Assembly (NCBI RefSeq): GCF_012927045.1
Contig: NZ_JABBFW010000021.1
Span: 31,564-95,563, forward strand
Source: Azohydromonas caseinilytica
Lineage (GTDB): Bacteria > Pseudomonadota > Gammaproteobacteria > Burkholderiales > Burkholderiaceae_C
Direction: 5' to 3'
DNA length: 64,000 nt
Part shown: positions 38,926 through 49,365 of the stretch, one piece after another
Numbering within the stretch: position 1 is the stretch's first letter
Layout: the number at the start of each line of letters is the position of its first letter
Made by a program: the position numbers and the translations under genes
The notes under the pieces: generated by a model
Told to the model about the DNA's origin: nothing
Databases searched by the model: none
What the model saw: only the letters and a program-made list of their open reading frames with translations

Positions 38926-38948
38926 GAAGCCCGCGCGCGGCGGGCTTC
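38926..38948 (-). terminator. hairpin downstream of ctpA
   Basis: Eight-base arms GAAGCCCG/CGGGCTTC close a seven-base loop; on the minus strand the complement is followed closely by CTTTTC. It lies between the ctpA stop and the ThiF-type gene, so it probably limits readthrough into that gene. Confidence 0.55.
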
Positions 38949-38990
38949 GTGTCTGCGTGTGTCAGGCGGCGGGACCGGGCTGGCTCAGGC

Positions 38991-40424
38991 TCAGTTGGTT
39001 TCGGACTCGGGCTTGCGCTCGGTCATGGTCTTGCTCACCAGCACGGGCTTGCCCTTGAGCCGGTTGAGCGCCTGCACGAGCTGGAAGTCCTCGTTGCTGC
39101 CGAACTCGGGCAGCGGCTTGGGCGGCTCGGCGCGCTTGGCCAGCTGCTCCTCGAGCTTCTGGCGCGCCTCCTCGCGGGCCTTCTCGCGCGCCTCGTCGCG
39201 CTTCTCCTCGCCCTGCACCAGGTGCTTGTCGAGGTCGGCCTCGCGCATGCGCAGCGCGGCGAAGACGTTGCCCTCGGCCGTCTCGTCCAGCCACACGTCG
39301 GGCACGATGCCCTTGGCCTGGATCGAGCGCCCGCTGGGCGTGAAGTAGCGCGCCGTGGTGATCTTGAGCGCGGTGTCGGGCGTGAGCGGACGCACCGTCT
39401 GCACCGAGCCCTTGCCGAAGGTCTGCGCGCCCATGACGACGGCGCGCTTGTGGTCCTGCAGCGCGCCGGCGACGATCTCGCTGGCCGAGGCCGAGCCCTC
39501 GTTGACCAGCACCACCATCGGCACCTTCTTGACCGCTTCGGGCAGCCGCTTGAGCGGGTCGGCCCCGCCGCGGCGCTGGTAGAACTCCGGCGAGGCCTTG
39601 AAGCTGGCCTTGGAGTCGGGCAGCTGGCCGTTGGTGGTCACGACCACCACGTCGGAAGGCAGGAACGCCGCCGAGATCGCCACCGCGCCTTCGAGCAGGC
39701 CACCCGGGTCGTTGCGCAGGTCCAGCACCAGGCCCTTGAGGTTGGGCTCCTGCTTGTAGATCTCCTCGAGCTTGCGCACGAAGTCGTCCACGGTGCGGTC
39801 CTGGAACTGGCTCACGCGCAGCCAGGCGTAGCCGGGCTCCACCACCTTGGAGCGCACGCTCTGCACGCGGATCTCCTCACGCGTGATGGTCACGGGGAAG
39901 GTGCGGCTCTCGGCCTTGCGGAAGATGGTGAGCTGCACCTTGGTGCTGGGCTCGCCGCGCATGCGCTTGACGGCCTGGTCCATGGTCAGGCCCTTGACGG
40001 CGGTGTCGTCGATCTTGGTGATCAGGTCGCCGGACTTGAGTCCGGCGCGGAAGGCCGGCGAGCCCTCGATGGGCGACACCACCTTGACCAGCCCGTCCTC
40101 CATGCCGATCTCGATGCCCACGCCCACGAAGCGGCCGCTGGTGCCTTCGCGGAATTCCTTGAACGTCTTCTTGTCGAAATACTGGCTGTGCGGATCGAGC
40201 CCCGAAACCATGCCGGCGATGGCGTCGGTGAGCAGCTTCTTCTCGTCCACCGGCTCGACGTAGTCGGTCTTGACGATGCCGAAGACCGCAGCCAGTTGCT
40301 GCAGCTCTTCCAGCGGCAGCGGCGAAGTCGTGCTGCGGGCCACGGCCTGCAGTTGCATCGTGGTGAGCGCGCCCGCCACGGCGCCGATGGCCACGAGGCC
40401 GGCGACTTTCAATTTGGCACCCAT
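38991..40424 (-). CDS. ctpA: carboxy-terminal processing protease, S41 family
   Basis: A 477-residue periplasmic protease with an N-terminal membrane anchor (about 5-25), a PDZ domain (about 95-180; GVGIEIGMEDGLVKVVSPIEGSPA), and the S41 catalytic core with the nucleophile in EGSASASEIVAGAL (about 315) and the Lys in FGKGSVQTV (about 343). The C-terminus is a highly charged helical stretch (REKAREEARQKLEEQ). It trims C-termini of envelope proteins. An upstream start is unlikely because the anchor begins here. Confidence 0.93.
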   Translation of the reverse strand: MGAKLKVAGLVAIGAVAGALTTMQLQAVARSTTSPLPLEELQQLAAVFGIVKTDYVEPVDEKKLLTDAIAGMVSGLDPHSQYFDKKTFKEFREGTSGRFVGVGIEIGMEDGLVKVVSPIEGSPAFRAGLKSGDLITKIDDTAVKGLTMDQAVKRMRGEPSTKVQLTIFRKAESRTFPVTITREEIRVQSVRSKVVEPGYAWLRVSQFQDRTVDDFVRKLEEIYKQEPNLKGLVLDLRNDPGGLLEGAVAISAAFLPSDVVVVTTNGQLPDSKASFKASPEFYQRRGGADPLKRLPEAVKKVPMVVLVNEGSASASEIVAGALQDHKRAVVMGAQTFGKGSVQTVRPLTPDTALKITTARYFTPSGRSIQAKGIVPDVWLDETAEGNVFAALRMREADLDKHLVQGEEKRDEAREKAREEARQKLEEQLAKRAEPPKPLPEFGSNEDFQLVQALNRLKGKPVLVSKTMTERKPESETN

Positions 40425-40661
40425 GTGAACAGCTTTCCCGCGAGATGAACCAGTCCAGGGCAGTATAAGGTTGCCCCCCCGCGGGTCAGCGCCCGCAGGG
40501 CCATAAGGTGGCGCGCCACCTCAGGCTTTCAAGCGAATTTCACGCCTGAAGCCGGTAGAAGCCCTCGCGCCAGGCGCTCCAGCCAGGTTTTTGACGACGG
40601 TACGCGCCGGCCGGGCAGGGCGGGAAGCTCACTTCGCCGCAGGCCCCGATCCCCGGACCTC

Positions 40662-41756
<1,095 letters not shown>

Positions 41757-41775
41757 GGGCCTATCATACGGCTCA

Positions 41776-41794
41776 ATGAAAACAATTCGCATTT
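41776..41794. promoter_or_regulatory. Fur-box-like site between fbpC and fbpB
   Basis: ATGAAAACAATTCGCATTT resembles the 7-1-7 Fur pattern TGATAAT-N-ATTATCA. It lies between the divergent ATPase and permease genes, 20 bases from one start and 32 from the other, where Fur could repress both. Confidence 0.55.
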
Positions 41795-41825
41795 GCGCGA
41801 GATCAATCATGGGGAGTGCGTCGTG

Positions 41826-43442
41826 ATGCGGCGTTTGCTGGCGCTGGGCTGCGCGCTGCTGGCCTTGCCGGTGCTGGGTGTGCTGGGGGCGTGGTTCGCG
41901 CTGGATGCGGCGGCGATGGAGGTGCTGCGCCACCAGGCCTCGACGGTGCTGCCGGGCTACGCGCTGCAGTCGCTGCTGCTGGGCGCCAGCGTGGCCGTGG
42001 GCGTGGCCGTGGTCGGCGGGGCCACCGCCGCGGCGGTGACGCTGTTCGACTTTCCGGGGCGGCGCGTCTTCGAGTGGGCGCTGCTGCTGCCGCTGGCCAT
42101 GCCGGCTTACGTGCTGGCCTACGCCTACACCGACTGGCTGGCCTACGGCGCGCCGCTGCAGACGCTGCTGCGCGAGCTGCTGGGTGTGCAGGGGGCGCTG
42201 TGGCCCGACGTGCGCAGCCTCTGGGGCGCGGTGCTGCTGTTCGTGCTGTGCCTCTATCCCTACGTGTACCTGCTGGTGCGCACGGCGCTGGCCGAGCGCG
42301 CGGTGCAGCTGATGGAGGCGGCCCGGCTGCTGGGCGCCGACATGCGCCGCCGCGTGCTGACGGTGGCGCTGCCGCTGGCGCGCCCGGCGCTGGCCGCGGG
42401 CGTGGCGCTGGCGCTGATGGAGACGCTGGCCGACTACGGCGTCGGCGCGTACTTCGGCCTGACCACCTTCTCCACCGGCATCTACAAGGCCTGGCTGGTG
42501 ATGAACGACCGCACCGCCGCCGCGCAGCTGGCCTCCATCCTGCTGCTGCTGGTGGCGCTGCTGCTGACGCTGGAGCGGCGCGCGCAGGCGCGGCTGCGCT
42601 TTGCCACGCGCGGCGGCGGCCCGGCGGTGGAGGCGCGGCCCGCGCGGCTGCGCGGGCGCAAGGCCGTGGCGGCGTGGCTGCTGTGCGCGCTGCCGGTGTT
42701 CCTGGGCTTCCTGCTGCCGGTGGCGGTGCTGCTGCGCATGCTGTGGCAGGAGGTGCGCTATTCGGAGTTTGGGCTGCCCGTCGAGCGCTTCCTGCAGTGG
42801 GGCTGGTCCAGCCTGCAGCTCGCGGGCCTGGCCGCCATCGCCGCGGCGCTGCTGGCGCTGCTGCTGGGCTTCGCCATGCGCCAGCAGCCCGCGCGGCGCG
42901 GGCGCCTGCCCGATGCCCTGGGCGTGACGGCGCGGGTCGTGAGCCTGGGCTATGCCGTGCCGGGCGCCGTGATTGCCGTGGGCATCCTGCTGCCGCTGGG
43001 CTTGGTGCAGGAGCGCTGGCCGCAGCTGGGGCTGCCCGCGCTGGTGACGGGCAGCATCGTCGGGCTGCTCTACGCCTACCTGGTGCGCTTCTCGGCCGTG
43101 GCGCTGCAGTCGGTGGAGGCCGGCTACGCGCGCGTGCCCCGGGCCATCGACGACAGCGCCCGCATGCTGGGCGCGGGCCGCTGGCGCGTGCTGGCGGAGC
43201 TGCACGCGCCGCTGCTCAAGCGCTCGGTCATGGCCGCGGCGCTGCTGGTGTTCGTGGACGTGATGAAGGAGCTGCCCGCCACGCTGGTGCTGCGGCCCTT
43301 TGCCACCGACACGCTGGCGGTGGTGGCCTTCAACTTCGCGCGCGACGAGCGCCTGGGCGAGGCCGCGCTGCCCTCGCTGGCCATCGTGGCGGTGGGACTG
43401 ATCCCGGTGGTGATGCTGTCGCGGGCGCTGCGGCGGCGCTGA
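41826..43442 (+). CDS. fbpB: ferric iron ABC transporter permease, FbpB-type
   Basis: A 538-residue double-length permease with about 12 membrane helices and two EAA-type loops (EAARLLGADMRRRVLTVALPLARPA at about 160-185, and DDSARMLGAGRWRVLAELHAPLL in the C-terminal half). This fused two-domain form is typical of FbpB/SfuB iron permeases. GGGGAG precedes GTG-ATG; the ATG at 41826 is used. It is divergent from its ATPase gene, an unusual layout; no fbpA is present. Confidence 0.9.
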   Translation: MRRLLALGCALLALPVLGVLGAWFALDAAAMEVLRHQASTVLPGYALQSLLLGASVAVGVAVVGGATAAAVTLFDFPGRRVFEWALLLPLAMPAYVLAYAYTDWLAYGAPLQTLLRELLGVQGALWPDVRSLWGAVLLFVLCLYPYVYLLVRTALAERAVQLMEAARLLGADMRRRVLTVALPLARPALAAGVALALMETLADYGVGAYFGLTTFSTGIYKAWLVMNDRTAAAQLASILLLLVALLLTLERRAQARLRFATRGGGPAVEARPARLRGRKAVAAWLLCALPVFLGFLLPVAVLLRMLWQEVRYSEFGLPVERFLQWGWSSLQLAGLAAIAAALLALLLGFAMRQQPARRGRLPDALGVTARVVSLGYAVPGAVIAVGILLPLGLVQERWPQLGLPALVTGSIVGLLYAYLVRFSAVALQSVEAGYARVPRAIDDSARMLGAGRWRVLAELHAPLLKRSVMAAALLVFVDVMKELPATLVLRPFATDTLAVVAFNFARDERLGEAALPSLAIVAVGLIPVVMLSRALRRR

Positions 43443-43471
43443 GGCCGCGCGGCGACGCCCTCGACACGGCC

Positions 43472-44704
43472 TCAGCACACCCGCCGCAGCGCTCCGGGCA
43501 CGAAGGCGACGCTGGATTCCCCTGCCACGCAGATGCGGTTCTTGCCGCCGCGCTTGGCGGCGTAGGAGGCGGTGTCGGCTGCGGCCAGCAGCGCCTGCGC
43601 GCAGCCGCCGTCGCGCGGAAACTGCGCCAGCCCGATGGAAGCGCTCAGCCGCGCCGTCGCGCCGCCGGGCAGTGGCAGCGGCCTGCTCACCGCCTGCAGC
43701 AGCCGCTGCGCCGTGGCCCAGGCCTGGGCCTCGTCCACCGGGGCCTGCAGCGCCACCACAAACTCGTCGCCGCCGGGGCGCGTCACCAGGTCCTCGGCGC
43801 GCAGCGTGCCGTGCAGCCGCGCCACGATCTCGCGCAGCACCGTGTCGCCCGCGGCATGGCCGTGGTTGTCGTTGATGGCCTTGAAGCCGTCCAGGTCCAG
43901 CGCCAGCACCGCCAGCGGCTGCTGCTGGCGCCGCGCGTCGCGCAGCAGCCGCTCCAGGTGCTGGTCCAGCCCGCGGCGGTTGTAGGCGCCGGTGAGCGGG
44001 TCGCGCAGCGAGGCCTCCTCCAGCGCCTTCTCGGCGCGCAGCCCGGCCTGCACCAGGGCCCGGGTGCGCTGTTGCAGCAGCAGCCCGCCCACCAGTGCCA
44101 GCAGCAGCGTGGCGCCCAGCACCAGCTGCAGGTAGGTGTTCTGCGTGCGCCGGATCTCGTCGTGCCAGCGCAGCCGGCTCAATTCCACCTCCTCGGCCTC
44201 CAGCAGCAGGCGGCGCATGTGGGCGATGGCGGGCAGCGGCAGCGGCGCCGTGGCGGGGCCGCCGTCCAGCGCCTGCTGCAGCAGCGGGCCCAGGGTCGAT
44301 TCCCACTCGGCGATGCGCGCGAACAGCACCCGCTGCGCCGGCTCGACCCCCAGCGCCTGCAGCGCCGCGGCGCGCGGGCAGGGCGGCTCGCAGCGCATGC
44401 GCAGGCGCAGCAGCGCGGGGTTGTCGGTGGTCTGGTAGATGCGCAGCGCGTCCTCGATGTCCAGCAGCCGGCCGCGCAGCTGGTTGATCTCGCCCACCAG
44501 CGCCTGCGCCTGCTCGTGCGCCTGCATCACCTGGCCCGAGCGGCCGTTCTGCATCAGCGCCATCAGCGCCAGCACCAGGAACAGCGCGATGAAGCCGATC
44601 AGCCCCAGGCGCTGCAGTCGCTCGAAGCGGTGGAACACGCCCGGGCGCACCGAGGCGTCAGGGCGGCTGGAGGTGGTACGGAAGAGGCGGAGCAGGGCGT
44701 CCAT
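43472..44704 (-). CDS. membrane diguanylate cyclase (GGDEF)
   Basis: A 410-residue protein with a membrane helix at about 32-52, an extracytoplasmic helical region (about 55-185), a second membrane helix (about 187-207) and a GGDEF domain with intact GGDEF and an inhibitory I-site RAED five residues upstream. It should make cyclic-di-GMP and be product-inhibited. It lies convergent with fbpB. The ATG at 44704 follows the leader; a start at 44740 is possible but adds a basic stretch. Confidence 0.87.
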   Translation of the reverse strand: MDALLRLFRTTSSRPDASVRPGVFHRFERLQRLGLIGFIALFLVLALMALMQNGRSGQVMQAHEQAQALVGEINQLRGRLLDIEDALRIYQTTDNPALLRLRMRCEPPCPRAAALQALGVEPAQRVLFARIAEWESTLGPLLQQALDGGPATAPLPLPAIAHMRRLLLEAEEVELSRLRWHDEIRRTQNTYLQLVLGATLLLALVGGLLLQQRTRALVQAGLRAEKALEEASLRDPLTGAYNRRGLDQHLERLLRDARRQQQPLAVLALDLDGFKAINDNHGHAAGDTVLREIVARLHGTLRAEDLVTRPGGDEFVVALQAPVDEAQAWATAQRLLQAVSRPLPLPGGATARLSASIGLAQFPRDGGCAQALLAAADTASYAAKRGGKNRICVAGESSVAFVPGALRRVC

Positions 44705-44802
44705 GTGCCCTGCTGATCGGCCCGGAGGTGGGGCCTTCAAGTAAGCGGCTGTTGCAAAAGCTTGTCACGTTGTTGCAACAACAGCTTGGTAGGGAGGGGT
44801 GC

Positions 44803-44877
44803 TGGTCCCGCCGACAGGAATCGAACCTGTATTTGCCGCTTAGGAGGCGGCCGTTCTATCCATTGAACTACGGCGAG
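44803..44877 (-). tRNA. tRNA-Arg(CCU)
   Basis: The minus strand folds as a full cloverleaf: acceptor CTCGCCG/CGGCGGG (one G-U pair), D arm GTTC/GAAC, anticodon stem GCCGC/GCGGC with loop CT-CCT-AA, T arm ACAGG/CCTGT with TTCGATT, discriminator A and an encoded CCA. The anticodon CCU reads the rare AGG codon. Confidence 0.92.
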
Positions 44878-45079
44878 CGCGGACAGCGGCGCGGATTCTC
44901 GCACGGCGCGCGGTGCCCTTCCGGCCCAGGCCGCCAAGCACCTCGGGACACCGCCATGGCTTGCCCTTCCGCCCTTTCAAGACAGTCAGCGACTGTTTCC
45001 TGTGGGTTCATGGTGTCGCCATTCGAATGCCGGAAAGTGACTCCATCAGTGTGTGTAAGTTGACAATCGCTGGCGGCAC

Positions 45080-48000
45080 TCAGTTCCAGCGCCAGCTGCG
45101 CAGCAGGTCCACCGAGTTCTGCTCGCCCGACTGGCCGCGCAGCGTGAAGCGGTGCGCCAGGCTGTAGATGAGCTGCCAGGTGCCGCTGGCGCTGCCGATG
45201 CCGCGCTCGTAGCCCACCCACCAGCGCCGCGACAGCTGCCGCCCCAGCGACACCACCGTCTGGCGCAGCTCGCCGTCGTCGCGCTGGCGCACGGCCAGGT
45301 CGTCCAGGCCCAGGTTGCGCAGCAGGTTGCGGCCCGCGGCGTCGCCGTCCTGACCAGCCAGCAGCGCCAGCGCCGCGCGCTGCAGCAGCGCGGTGTCGGC
45401 GCGGCCCAGGCCGTCCGGCGCACGGCCCGTCACCAGCCAGGACAGCTTGTCCAGCTCGCTGACCTCGGGTTCGCTGTACAGCCGCACGCGCGGGTTCTGC
45501 GCCGTGCCCAGGATCTGCACGCCCACGCGCACCTCGTCCAGCCGCGGGCGCAGCGCCAGGATGTCCAGCCGCGGGTTGTCCACCGGCCCGGAAAAGACGA
45601 TCTCGCCGCGCTCGATCTCCAGGTTTTGCCCGTAGGCAGCGTAGCGGCCCTGCAGCGTGCGCACGGTGCCGTGCAGCTGCGGCCGTCCGCCGGGTGTGCT
45701 CACCGCCAGCTCGCCGCCGAGCCGGGTGTCGATGCCCTGGCCGCGCAGCCGCAGCTGCGGGCCCAGGTCCAGCCGCAGATCGACCCGCGCCCGCCGCATC
45801 AGCGCCGAGGGCTCACCCGGCGTTGCCGCGCCGCCCGGCGTGTGCGGGCGGTTCAGCACCGTGACGTCGGCGTCCAGCGCCGGCGCCTCGCGCTGGCTGA
45901 TGTCGATCAGGCCCTCGTCCACCGCCAGCCGCCCGTCCAGCGCCAGCTGCTGCGCCTGCAGCGCCAGCGCTGCCTGCCCGCTCACCGACAGCCGCCGGTC
46001 GAAGCGCCCCAGCACCCGGAAGCGCTTCAGCTGCAGCTGCAGCGCCGCGCTCGGCGTCGCGCCGAAGCGCGCGCCGCCGGTGGCTTGCAGCGTCCCGTCG
46101 CCGGCCTGGAGGCTGAAACGCTCGATGCGCGCGTCCTCGCCGCGCAGCGCCATGGCGACTTCGCCGTCGCGCAGGTCCACGCCCAGCAGCAGGTTGCGCA
46201 GCGCCAGGCGCGAGGCGTCGAGCCGCCCGGTGATCTCCGGCGCCCCGAAGCGCCCCCCCAGGCCGGCGCCGGCATGCAGCCGCCCGCCCAGGCGCCAGCC
46301 CGGCGGCACCCAGGGCGCCCATACGCCCAGGTCGTCCACGCGCAGCTCCAGCACGCCCTGCATCGGGTCCTGCGCCGAGGGCCAGGGCACGCGCGGGCGG
46401 CTCTGCACCACCTGCGCCCCGGCCAGCACGCCGAAATGGCGCGCCGCCATGGCCTGGGTGAAGGTCCAGCGCCCGTTCTGCACCTGCAGCGCCAGGCGCA
46501 GATCCGTCATGCCGAAGGGTTGCACGCCGCCGACTTCGTCGCTGCGCTGCAGGTCGCCGCGCAGCCGCTCCACGACGACTTCGCTGCCCTGCGGGTCGGC
46601 GCTGTCGAAGCGCAGCCGGCCGCCCACTTCCAGGTCGCCGCCCCAGCCGAAGCCGGGTTGCAGCCGCTGCAGCCAGGGCGCCACGCGCAGCGCCTGCAGC
46701 TCGGCCTGGGCGCGCAGCCGCGGCGGCGCGTCGGGCGTGGCGGGTGCGCTCCAGTCCAGCTGCGACCAGCGCAGCGCCAGGCCCAGCGTCTCCAGCGCGC
46801 CCGGCGCCAGCGTGACGCTGCGCAGCGCCGGGTCGAAGGCGAGCTGCGCCTGCAGCGGCGCGGCGCTGAGCCAGGGCGTGCCCCGGCCGCCACGGGCGCG
46901 GGCCTGCAGCGTCTGCGCCTGCAGGGCCCAGCGGCTCAGGTTCCCCTCCTGCCAGGTGCCGCTGCCGCGCAGCGTGAGTTCCGTGCCGGTGGAGGGGCCG
47001 ATCAGGCTGTCGGCCCAGGCGGGCGGGCGCAGCGGGCTGGACGCGTCGAGCTCCACCTGGTGCGTCGACCAACGCCCCTGCAGCCGCGCGCGCAGCTGGT
47101 CCAGCCGCGCGGCGCCGGCCTGCTGCAGGCCGGCGGCGTCCAGCGCCAGCGCCAGCGGGGCGTCGCTGCGCCCCGGCGCCCGCAGCTCCCAGCGCGCCTG
47201 GCCCTGGGCGAGACGCCAGGCGCCCAGCGCCAGCCCGCTCGTTTCCAGCGTGCCCTGCGTGCGCCAGTCGCGCGGGCCGCCGGCGTGCAGCTTCGCCTGG
47301 GCGCTGAGCCGGCCCTCGCGCGGCCACAGCGCCGGCAGCGACGGGTGCAGGCGGCTCAAGGGCGCCAGCGTGGCCAGCGCGGGAGCGTCCACATTGACTT
47401 GCCATTCCGGCGCGGCCCGGCCGGCGGCGCGGCCGTCCAGCTCCAGGCGGTTGGCGCCCAGCTGCAGCCGGGCTTGGGCCTGCAGCCCGGCGCCGGCGTC
47501 GCGCCACGACAGTTTTCCCTGCACCGGCACGCCGGCCAGGCGGCCCGGGGCCAGCGTGAGGGCGGCCTGGCCGCGCAGCGCTCGCGGCAGCGGCTGCCCG
47601 GCAGCGGCGGAGAGCTGCGCGTCCCACTCGCCGCTGAGCGTCGTCGGCGCGGGCGTGGCCGGCCACCACGGCACCGGGTCGAAATTCTTCAGCTGCCCCT
47701 GGGTCCGTGCCTGCCAGGAGCCCGAGGGATCGAGCTCCAGGTGGGCCTGCGCCCGGGCCTGGGCGCTGCCGGCGCGGGCGTCGAACTCGTCCAGCGCCAC
47801 CGACCAGCGCGCGGCCGTGGCCGGGCCCTCGCGCCGGGCCTGCAGGGCGAGCTTGGCCTGCACGGCCGGGCCGCCGTCCTGCGTGCCGCGCAGCTCCGCC
47901 TGGACCTTGAGCGCCAACGCTGCCGGCGCGGGCGGGGCCGGCGTGCCGGGCAGGGCGATGCCGGACAAGTTCAACGCCAGCGGCCCGTCCAGCTGCAGTG

Positions 48001-49243
48001 CGGGCAGACGCGCATCCAGCCGCGCCGGCTGCAGGCGCCGCAGCCGGCCCTCCAGTGCCAGCACCGCGCCTTCCCAATGGCCGCTGCCGCTGAAACTGCC
48101 GGCGCGGCCCTGGGCGTCGCCCAGCTCCAGCGCCAGGGCCTGCAGCTCCAGCCGGTCGCGCCGCTCGGGGCGGGCGCCCAGGGTGAGCTGGGCGCTGCGC
48201 AGCGGCAGTTGCCGCGCGCTCCAGCGGCCGGGGCGGGCGTTGTCCAGCGCCAGGTCCAGCTCCAGCGGCGCGCCGGCGCTGCCGCCGCGCAGGTCGGCGT
48301 GGCCGGTCAGGCTCGTCACCGGCAGCGTGGGCCACAGGGCCGACAGGTCCAGGGCCTGCGTGCGCGCCTGCAGCTGCTGCAGCGGCCAGTCGGCGAAGGG
48401 CGCCAGCCGCGCCTGGGCGTCCAGGCTGGGTGTCGCGGCGGCGCCCCGCGCCGGGCCGCCCGTCGGCACGGGCGCGCCGTGCAGCGTCGCTGCCACGTCG
48501 ATCTGCGCCAGCGTGCCCGTGAGTGCGAGCTGGGCCTGCCAGGGCGGCTGCACTTCGGCCAGCGCGTCGGCCTGTACTTGTGCCTGCAGCGCCATGGGCG
48601 CGCCGGCGCCGATCTGGCCGCTGGCCTGCAGGGCCAGGCGCTGCCACTGCAGCGTCAGTGCTTCCAGCCGGTGCACGCTGCCGCTCTGGGCGCCCAGCTC
48701 GGCCGTGAGCCGCAGCGCGTGCACCGGTGGCTGCGTGCCGATCTGCAGCGTGGCGATGCGCAGGTCCTGCACACGCAGCCGCAGCGGCAGGCGCAGCGAG
48801 CGGGGAATGTCTCTTATGGGCGGCGTCTCGTCCGCCGCCCGGCCCGGCTGCCAGGCCACGCGCGCCGCCTGGGGTGCCTGGAGATGCAGGCCCAGCCAAC
48901 CGCCGGGCGGGCGGAAGGTCCAGCGCAGCTCAGGCAACGTGAAAGCGTCGATCTCCAGTCGGGCGCCATCGCTCCTCTGCCAGCGCAGCGCGTCAAAGGC
49001 CAGCGCTCCGCCCTGCAGGCCGCCGCGCAGCCCCGTCACCTGCACGCCCGCGCGCGGCAGCCACCAGGCCAGGCCGGCCGGGGACAGCGCCCACCACAGT
49101 GCTGCGCCGCCGGCCACGAGCAGCCCGGCCAGGGCCAGCAGCAGCGCCGGCCACCAGCGCCGCCGCCGGCGCGGCGGCACCACCGGCGGCGGGGTGTCGG
49201 CGGCGGGGGCGGGCGGGAGGGCGGGTGGGGCGTTGGGGGACAT
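45080..49243 (-). CDS. tamB: translocation and assembly module inner-membrane protein TamB
   Basis: A 1387-residue protein: a basic/proline-rich N-terminus, one membrane helix (about 32-55), a long repetitive beta-rich region predicted to form the groove that spans the periplasm, and the conserved C-terminal DUF490 domain (VSIGRQLSRRWWVGYERG-like, ending HRFTLRG...RWN). It follows tamA on the same strand after 122 bases. TamA and TamB help insert outer-membrane proteins and may move lipid. The protein is rich in Ala/Leu/Gln/Arg, in keeping with the GC content. Confidence 0.9.
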   Translation of the reverse strand: MSPNAPPALPPAPAADTPPPVVPPRRRRRWWPALLLALAGLLVAGGAALWWALSPAGLAWWLPRAGVQVTGLRGGLQGGALAFDALRWQRSDGARLEIDAFTLPELRWTFRPPGGWLGLHLQAPQAARVAWQPGRAADETPPIRDIPRSLRLPLRLRVQDLRIATLQIGTQPPVHALRLTAELGAQSGSVHRLEALTLQWQRLALQASGQIGAGAPMALQAQVQADALAEVQPPWQAQLALTGTLAQIDVAATLHGAPVPTGGPARGAAATPSLDAQARLAPFADWPLQQLQARTQALDLSALWPTLPVTSLTGHADLRGGSAGAPLELDLALDNARPGRWSARQLPLRSAQLTLGARPERRDRLELQALALELGDAQGRAGSFSGSGHWEGAVLALEGRLRRLQPARLDARLPALQLDGPLALNLSGIALPGTPAPPAPAALALKVQAELRGTQDGGPAVQAKLALQARREGPATAARWSVALDEFDARAGSAQARAQAHLELDPSGSWQARTQGQLKNFDPVPWWPATPAPTTLSGEWDAQLSAAAGQPLPRALRGQAALTLAPGRLAGVPVQGKLSWRDAGAGLQAQARLQLGANRLELDGRAAGRAAPEWQVNVDAPALATLAPLSRLHPSLPALWPREGRLSAQAKLHAGGPRDWRTQGTLETSGLALGAWRLAQGQARWELRAPGRSDAPLALALDAAGLQQAGAARLDQLRARLQGRWSTHQVELDASSPLRPPAWADSLIGPSTGTELTLRGSGTWQEGNLSRWALQAQTLQARARGGRGTPWLSAAPLQAQLAFDPALRSVTLAPGALETLGLALRWSQLDWSAPATPDAPPRLRAQAELQALRVAPWLQRLQPGFGWGGDLEVGGRLRFDSADPQGSEVVVERLRGDLQRSDEVGGVQPFGMTDLRLALQVQNGRWTFTQAMAARHFGVLAGAQVVQSRPRVPWPSAQDPMQGVLELRVDDLGVWAPWVPPGWRLGGRLHAGAGLGGRFGAPEITGRLDASRLALRNLLLGVDLRDGEVAMALRGEDARIERFSLQAGDGTLQATGGARFGATPSAALQLQLKRFRVLGRFDRRLSVSGQAALALQAQQLALDGRLAVDEGLIDISQREAPALDADVTVLNRPHTPGGAATPGEPSALMRRARVDLRLDLGPQLRLRGQGIDTRLGGELAVSTPGGRPQLHGTVRTLQGRYAAYGQNLEIERGEIVFSGPVDNPRLDILALRPRLDEVRVGVQILGTAQNPRVRLYSEPEVSELDKLSWLVTGRAPDGLGRADTALLQRAALALLAGQDGDAAGRNLLRNLGLDDLAVRQRDDGELRQTVVSLGRQLSRRWWVGYERGIGSASGTWQLIYSLAHRFTLRGQSGEQNSVDLLRSWRWN

Positions 49244-49365
49244 CAGGGGGTGGCGGGCGGGGGAGGGAGTGTGAAGGGTGGGACGAGGGCGTCTTGGAGG
49301 AGTGAACTCCTGGAGGCTGTTCGGGAAGACTGTCGGCCTTGGATGGTCCAGAGGCTGAGGCGCCT